Assembly (NCBI GenBank): GCA_009779455.1
Contig: WREG01000018.1
Location: forward strand, 1-16,881
Source of the DNA: Oscillospiraceae bacterium
GTDB taxonomy: Bacteria; Bacillota; Clostridia; Oscillospirales; Acutalibacteraceae
Length of the DNA stretch: 16,881 nucleotides
Direction of reading: 5' to 3'
The notes under the pieces were generated by a model. The model was not told the DNA's origin, made no database searches, and saw nothing but the letters and a program-made list of their open reading frames with translations. A program made the translations under genes and the position numbers. Shown here piece after piece: positions 13,524 through 16,881 of the stretch (position 1 is its first letter; the number at the start of each line of letters is the position of its first letter).

Positions 13524-14972
13524 ATGCGGAAACATACAAAACGGCGGTTCTCGATTCTTTTGGTCCTTGTTTTAATGGCGGCATACATACCTCTAGCTAT
13601 TACAGCTTCAGCCGAAGCAGTTCTTGTCGATTCAGGAAGCTGCGGCGGAGGCCTGTCGTGGGAATTTTACGACGACGGCAATTTGACAATCACCGGCACA
13701 GGGATAATGCCGAATTGGACAACATCAGCGCCCGCCCCGTGGTATGATTACCATTCGATCATTGAAACGGTAAATTTACCGAGCGGGATCATAATTGTTG
13801 GCAATTGTGCGTTTTATAATTGCGAATCCCTTAAAAGCATAGCAATCCCCGAAGGTATTTGGGCTATTGGCCATGCCGCATTTTATCATTGTAGTTCCCT
13901 TAAAAGTATTACATTCTCCGATGATACTTATTTAATCGGAGATTCCGCGTTCGCGGGTTGCAGTTCCCTCGAAAAAATTGATATCCCATATGGCGCATAC
14001 GGTATCGGCACTCAAACTTTTATAAATTGTACCGCTCTCGAAAGCGTAACAATCCCTAACAGCGTTAAATATATTGATGAAGCGGCGTTTTATCAGTGCA
14101 ATTCCTTAAAAAATATTACAATTCCTAATAACGTTAATACGATTGGCGACAGAGCTTTTTGGCGTTGCGATTCTCTCGAAAGCATTATAATCCCTGAAAG
14201 CGTTACGAGCATAGGCGCTCATGCGTTTGCCAGCTGCGCGTCACTTAAAGATTTAACAATTAATGGCAATATTACAAGCCTTGGTAATTATGTGTTTGCG
14301 TATTGCAGGGCCTTAAAAAATTTAACGATCGGCGACGGTGTTACGATTATCGGCGATTCTATGTTTTATGAGTGCAACTCACTTGAAAACGTAACGATCG
14401 GCAGCGGTGTCAAGAGCATCGGCGACGGCGGGGCGTTTTATAATTGCACATCCCTCAAAAACATAGAAATCCCATGTAATATTACGAGCATCGGCAGAGG
14501 GGCTTTTGTGAGCTGCACCTCTTTGTTAAGCGCAACAATCCCCTGCAGCGTTACGAGCATAGGCCTTAATTTGTTTTCTTTATGCGACAAAGTCACTGTT
14601 TACGGCTATACCGGTTCATATATCGAAGAATATCTTGCCGATTATGATGTCCCCTTTGTCGCTTTAGACCCTGCCGCGTGCGGGCATATATGGAAGGCTG
14701 CCGATTGCACGGCAGCCAAAACATGCCTGGTATGCGGGACGGTTGAAGGCGCGGCTCTCGGTCATATTGCGAGCGATTGGATTATCCTTAGAGAAGCCGA
14801 TATAAACGGTGCAGGTTATAAATATATTAGATGTACAGTCTGCGGGGCAGTACTTGAGGAAGAATTAACTCCCGCCCTGCCCCCAGTCGAACCGCCTGTT
14901 ATATCCTTCTGGCAGCGTATCGTTGATTTTTTCAACATGATTATTAACTTCTTCCGAAATCTTTTTTCATAA
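13524..14972 (+). CDS. Secreted BspA-like leucine-rich-repeat surface protein
   Basis: This 482-aa protein has a signal peptide (basic MRKHTKRR, hydrophobic core about 9-25, cleavage near ASA-EA). Residues about 85-355 hold 11 to 12 BspA-type LRR units of about 23 aa with the AFxxCxSLxxIxIPxxVxxIG pattern. A typical cap (VTVYGYTGSYIEEYLADYDV) follows. A cysteine module comes next (CGHIWKAADCTAAKTCLVCG and IRCTVCG), which could bind zinc or form disulfides. The C-terminal 25 residues, after PPVEPPVI, form an aromatic, hydrophobic, Phe-rich helix (SFWQRIVDFFNMIINFFRNL), perhaps a membrane or wall contact. BspA-like proteins act in adhesion; the ligand is unknown. GGAGG is 7 nt from the ATG. The DNA is more AT-rich than its neighbours, which is common in such repeats. 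It is monocistronic with its own promoter and terminator. Confidence 0.9.
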   Translation: MRKHTKRRFSILLVLVLMAAYIPLAITASAEAVLVDSGSCGGGLSWEFYDDGNLTITGTGIMPNWTTSAPAPWYDYHSIIETVNLPSGIIIVGNCAFYNCESLKSIAIPEGIWAIGHAAFYHCSSLKSITFSDDTYLIGDSAFAGCSSLEKIDIPYGAYGIGTQTFINCTALESVTIPNSVKYIDEAAFYQCNSLKNITIPNNVNTIGDRAFWRCDSLESIIIPESVTSIGAHAFASCASLKDLTINGNITSLGNYVFAYCRALKNLTIGDGVTIIGDSMFYECNSLENVTIGSGVKSIGDGGAFYNCTSLKNIEIPCNITSIGRGAFVSCTSLLSATIPCSVTSIGLNLFSLCDKVTVYGYTGSYIEEYLADYDVPFVALDPAACGHIWKAADCTAAKTCLVCGTVEGAALGHIASDWIILREADINGAGYKYIRCTVCGAVLEEELTPALPPVEPPVISFWQRIVDFFNMIINFFRNLFS

Positions 14973-15001
14973 TATTCTCTTTTTCCCGCTAAACTTGAAC
15001 C

Positions 15002-15020
15002 ATTTTAAACTTTTTAAAAT
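15002..15020. repeat. AT-rich 8-bp inverted repeat between genes
   Basis: ATTTTAAA (15002-15009) and TTTAAAAT (15013-15020) form a perfect inverted repeat with a 3-nt centre. It is too AT-rich for a stable hairpin by itself; it may be a protein site or chance. Confidence 0.3.
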
Positions 15021-15043
15021 ATTTTTATCTTCATAACGACTTG

Positions 15044-15073
15044 AAAAGCCGCCGAATTTTTGGCGGCTTTAAA
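15044..15073 (+). terminator. Hairpin terminator after the LRR gene
   Basis: AAAGCCGCC (15045-15053) pairs with GGCGGCTTT (15062-15070) across an 8-nt loop, a perfect 9-bp stem. The U-run downstream is short (TTT, then AAATTCGTTT), so termination may be partial. Confidence 0.6.
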
Positions 15074-15221
15074 TTCGTTTATATAAGAAAAGATTGGAAA
15101 AACAAAGGTTTTTAGCGATTTGCGCAATGGCAACCGCGCTGAACAATCTGGAGCTTGTGAAAAACCACAGGTCTCTGAACTTTGTCTATTACCTCCTTGA
15201 AACCGTAAATACTATGATTAC
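15073..15221 (+). other. Open stretch that may be a gene remnant; otherwise non-coding
   Basis: The 374-bp gap between the LRR gene (14972) and the next gene (15347) holds two hairpins, a promoter and this open stretch. Its frame reads from a TTG at 15094 through segments such as ICAMATALNNLELV and NFVYYLLETVNTM, which look protein-like. There is no ribosome-binding site, and the frame then runs through a terminator, a promoter and into the next gene out of frame. I recognise no family. It is either chance or a decayed fragment. Confidence 0.25.
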
Positions 15222-15258
15222 CCCCCTGTCGCAAAGCGGCCTGTGGCAGGGGGCTTTT
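15222..15258 (+). terminator. Intrinsic terminator-like hairpin upstream of the ceramidase-like gene
   Basis: CCCCCTG (15222-15228) pairs with CAGGGGG (15247-15253), followed by CTTTTGC and a second long T-run (15265-15278). The 18-nt loop holds a small CGC-AAA-GCG hairpin. It insulates the next gene from upstream reading. Confidence 0.55.
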
Positions 15259-15281
15259 GCTATATTTTTTTATTTTTTAGA

Positions 15282-15310
15282 TTGCATTATCGGAATAAAT
15301 GTGATACAAT
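15282..15310 (+). promoter_or_regulatory. Strong promoter of the ceramidase-like gene
   Basis: TTGCAT (15282-15287), 17-bp spacer, TACAAT (15305-15310; 5 of 6) with a TG extension (TGA-TACAAT). The start would be near 15317, 30 nt before the ATG. Confidence 0.75.
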
Positions 15311-15311
15311 C

Positions 15312-15327
15312 AGAATTGTTGTATTCT
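15312..15327. promoter_or_regulatory. Candidate operator at the transcription start
   Basis: AGAAT (15312-15316) and ATTCT (15323-15327) form a perfect 5-bp inverted repeat with a 6-nt spacer, exactly at the expected start site. Short and AT-rich, so weak evidence. Confidence 0.3.
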
Positions 15328-15346
15328 ATGCAAACGGAGGTATTTT

Positions 15347-16881
15347 ATGAAACGCTCACTTATCTGTATATGTTCCATGGCCCTTGCCGCGCTGATCTGC
15401 GGCATGGCGGCCGTCCCGGCGCTGGCGGCGGGCGAAAACCCGCAAGGCCCGGCGAAAGGCAATGTTTTGTACGACATCGGCGATTCTGTTTTGCGTGGCC
15501 TCGCAAATATGCTCTGCCTTTTCATGCCTTCAAGGCATATCCCCTCGGAATACGGCGGCAGCCCGGATTTTTACCCCGGCATGGGCGAATTCATCGACGG
15601 GCCGCAGGGCGACGGCTGGAAACTCGGCTACGCGCGGGCTTCCATCATCCCGGACGGGCTTTTCGACCCCGAAACGGGTGAATATACCGGCGGGAACGAC
15701 ATATATGTGGGCGGCGGCCCCTTCGGCAAGGACCAGCGGCTGTTTATAGACCGCAAAATCCCCATCCGCCTGCTTGACGACCTCTGCGTGCGCGTCACGG
15801 CCCTTGACGACGGAAGCGGTCGCGGCACGGTCGTATTGGCGAGCATCGACAGCTACGCCCTGACCTCCTATGACGTGCGCGGGATCCGCGCGCTGCTGCG
15901 CCAGTTCGCCGTGGACAACAACGTGGTGAGTATCGACATCGGCGTGCTGCACCAGCATAGCGCCATCGACACCTTCGGCCTGAACGGCCCGATGCTGGGC
16001 GGCCTGTTTGTTAACCCCTGGGCCAATCTCCTGGGTCTCTCCCCGCCCTACACCGGGAAAAACCAGGCCTACATGGAGCACTTATATACAACTGTCTCAA
16101 ATGCCATCAAGGAGGCTGTGGGGAACCTGGAGGAAGGCAAACTCTATTACGGCACGGCGGACGCCTCGGCCTTTATGCACGACAAACGCCCGCCCGAGGT
16201 GCTCGACCCAAACCTGCACCGCCTGCGCTTTGTGCCGGACGCCCCGGGCGGCAAAGAGACCTGGCTGGTGAACTATTCCGCCCACTGCACGACGCTGGGG
16301 GCAAATGATCGAATTGTCAGCGGGGACTACCCCTACTTCATGGAGGAGGCCGTCAACGCCGCGGGCGCGAATTTCCAGATGATCCAAGGCGCGCAGCTGG
16401 CCGTCGGCTATGACGGCACCCCCGTGGCCGCCGAGGGCAAGGGCGCCTACGACGTCACGCGGGACTATGGGCACGCCCTGGGGCGGCTGCTCGCCGGCAT
16501 CGGTGCGGGCGACGCCGCGCTGCCCGCCCTGCTCAACGTGCGCCATGCGGAGTTCCGCATCCCCCTGGACAACCCCCTGCACCTGCTGCTGTGCCGTACC
16601 GGCATGGTGCGCTTCGAGAGCGTCCGGCGGCACCGCCTCGGCGCGGCCATGGATCTGATCACCGAGACAGGCTATATGGAGCTCGGTAACAGGCTCGCGG
16701 TGGTTTTCGCGCCCGGGGAAATGGAGCCTGCCCTGGCCTTCGGCGGGGGCTTAAGCGCGGCGGAGGCCTGTACCGGTAAGGAATTTGCCTTCACGCCCAT
16801 CAAGGATATGGTGCGGGACGACCGCGAATTGCTGGTGTTCGGTATCATGAACGACCGCCCGGGCTATATCCTGCTGCCCAA
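15347..16881 (+). CDS. Secreted neutral/alkaline-ceramidase-like hydrolase (3' end outside window)
   Basis: The frame stays open from ATG 15347 to the right edge (511 full codons). GGAGG (15336-15340) is 6 nt upstream. A signal peptide is clear (MKRSLICICSMALAALICG, then AAVPALA-A). The mature part starts with a GYARASIIPDGL segment, then VRVTALDDGSGRGTVVLASI, then the metal-type motif H202-Q-H204 in VLHQHSAIDTFG, and later H313 in NYSAHCTTLG followed by SGDYPYFMEEAV. These match in order the landmarks of neutral/alkaline non-lysosomal ceramidases (zinc amidases that cleave the N-acyl bond of ceramide). Many bacterial members have unproven substrates, so lipid or N-acyl amide hydrolysis is inferred. 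Third positions are almost all G or C, and GC is visibly higher than in the upstream genes, which may point to a different origin. Confidence 0.78.
   Translation, partial: MKRSLICICSMALAALICGMAAVPALAAGENPQGPAKGNVLYDIGDSVLRGLANMLCLFMPSRHIPSEYGGSPDFYPGMGEFIDGPQGDGWKLGYARASIIPDGLFDPETGEYTGGNDIYVGGGPFGKDQRLFIDRKIPIRLLDDLCVRVTALDDGSGRGTVVLASIDSYALTSYDVRGIRALLRQFAVDNNVVSIDIGVLHQHSAIDTFGLNGPMLGGLFVNPWANLLGLSPPYTGKNQAYMEHLYTTVSNAIKEAVGNLEEGKLYYGTADASAFMHDKRPPEVLDPNLHRLRFVPDAPGGKETWLVNYSAHCTTLGANDRIVSGDYPYFMEEAVNAAGANFQMIQGAQLAVGYDGTPVAAEGKGAYDVTRDYGHALGRLLAGIGAGDAALPALLNVRHAEFRIPLDNPLHLLLCRTGMVRFESVRRHRLGAAMDLITETGYMELGNRLAVVFAPGEMEPALAFGGGLSAAEACTGKEFAFTPIKDMVRDDRELLVFGIMNDRPGYILLP

Noticed and set aside
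15094..15681. A 195-codon plus-strand frame starting at TTG 15094
   Set aside because: It has no ribosome-binding site, crosses a terminator and a strong promoter, and its second half is the wrong frame of the signal-peptide-bearing gene at 15347.
1..16881. CRISPR array, tRNA/rRNA, insertion sequence, phage or defence island
   Set aside because: No regularly spaced repeats, cloverleaf, transposase, integrase or known defence genes were seen on either strand.

Overview
The window looks like chromosome from an endospore-forming, Gram-positive Clostridia-type bacterium (probably an Oscillospiraceae-like or related gut/anaerobic lineage). This rests on the dipicolinate synthase pair spoVFA/spoVFB, AGGAGG-type ribosome-binding sites, TTGACA/TATAAT-type promoters, a type I dockerin, InlB B-repeats and BspA-like leucine-rich repeats. 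I see no rRNA, tRNA, CRISPR array, transposase, phage gene or replication origin.

Layout, left to right. (1) Positions 1-1382 hold the 3' end of a large secreted modular protein (InlB-type repeat, two bacterial Ig-like domains, a PEPKP linker, a dockerin), closed by a terminator. (2) A secreted DUF4838/glucuronidase-like protein (1540-3525) follows, behind an extended -10 promoter with a perfect inverted repeat. (3) Positions 3629-6137 form a compact DNA-repair island. A minus-strand alkyltransferase-like (Atl) gene diverges from a radical SAM DNA-repair gene (TIGR03916-like) that overlaps its usual partner (TIGR03915/DUF4130-like). The two transcription units have back-to-back sigma-A promoters whose -10 elements overlap, and one LexA/SOS-box-like sequence sits across both. 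(4) A minus-strand, membrane-anchored 710-aa protein of unknown family occupies 6144-8276. (5) The spore dipicolinate synthase operon spoVFA-spoVFB is on the minus strand (8448-9883) with a sigma-K-like promoter. (6) Divergent from it, murC, a PAP2 lipid phosphatase, a DapA/NAL-superfamily lyase and a cupin form a probable operon (10077-13323) ending in a strong hairpin. (7) A secreted BspA-like LRR protein (13524-14972) follows. (8) The 5' part of a secreted neutral-ceramidase-like protein (15347 to the right edge) has its own strong promoter and visibly higher GC.

How the genes fit together. The most interesting unit is the repair island. Atl proteins flag O6-alkylguanine lesions for other repair systems. 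The radical SAM/DUF4130 pair is a widespread, poorly characterised DNA repair/modification pair. A shared SOS-like operator, plus a QMSLF motif that resembles the beta-sliding-clamp-binding consensus at the C-terminus of the radical SAM protein, suggests one damage-inducible module delivered to the replication fork. The second theme is the cell envelope and spore: murC and PAP2 for peptidoglycan and lipid-carrier recycling, and spoVFAB for the spore core. The third theme is secreted surface proteins that probably act on host or plant glycans and lipids (dockerin protein, DUF4838, LRR protein, ceramidase-like protein). All functional calls come from motif recognition by eye; no database search was run.
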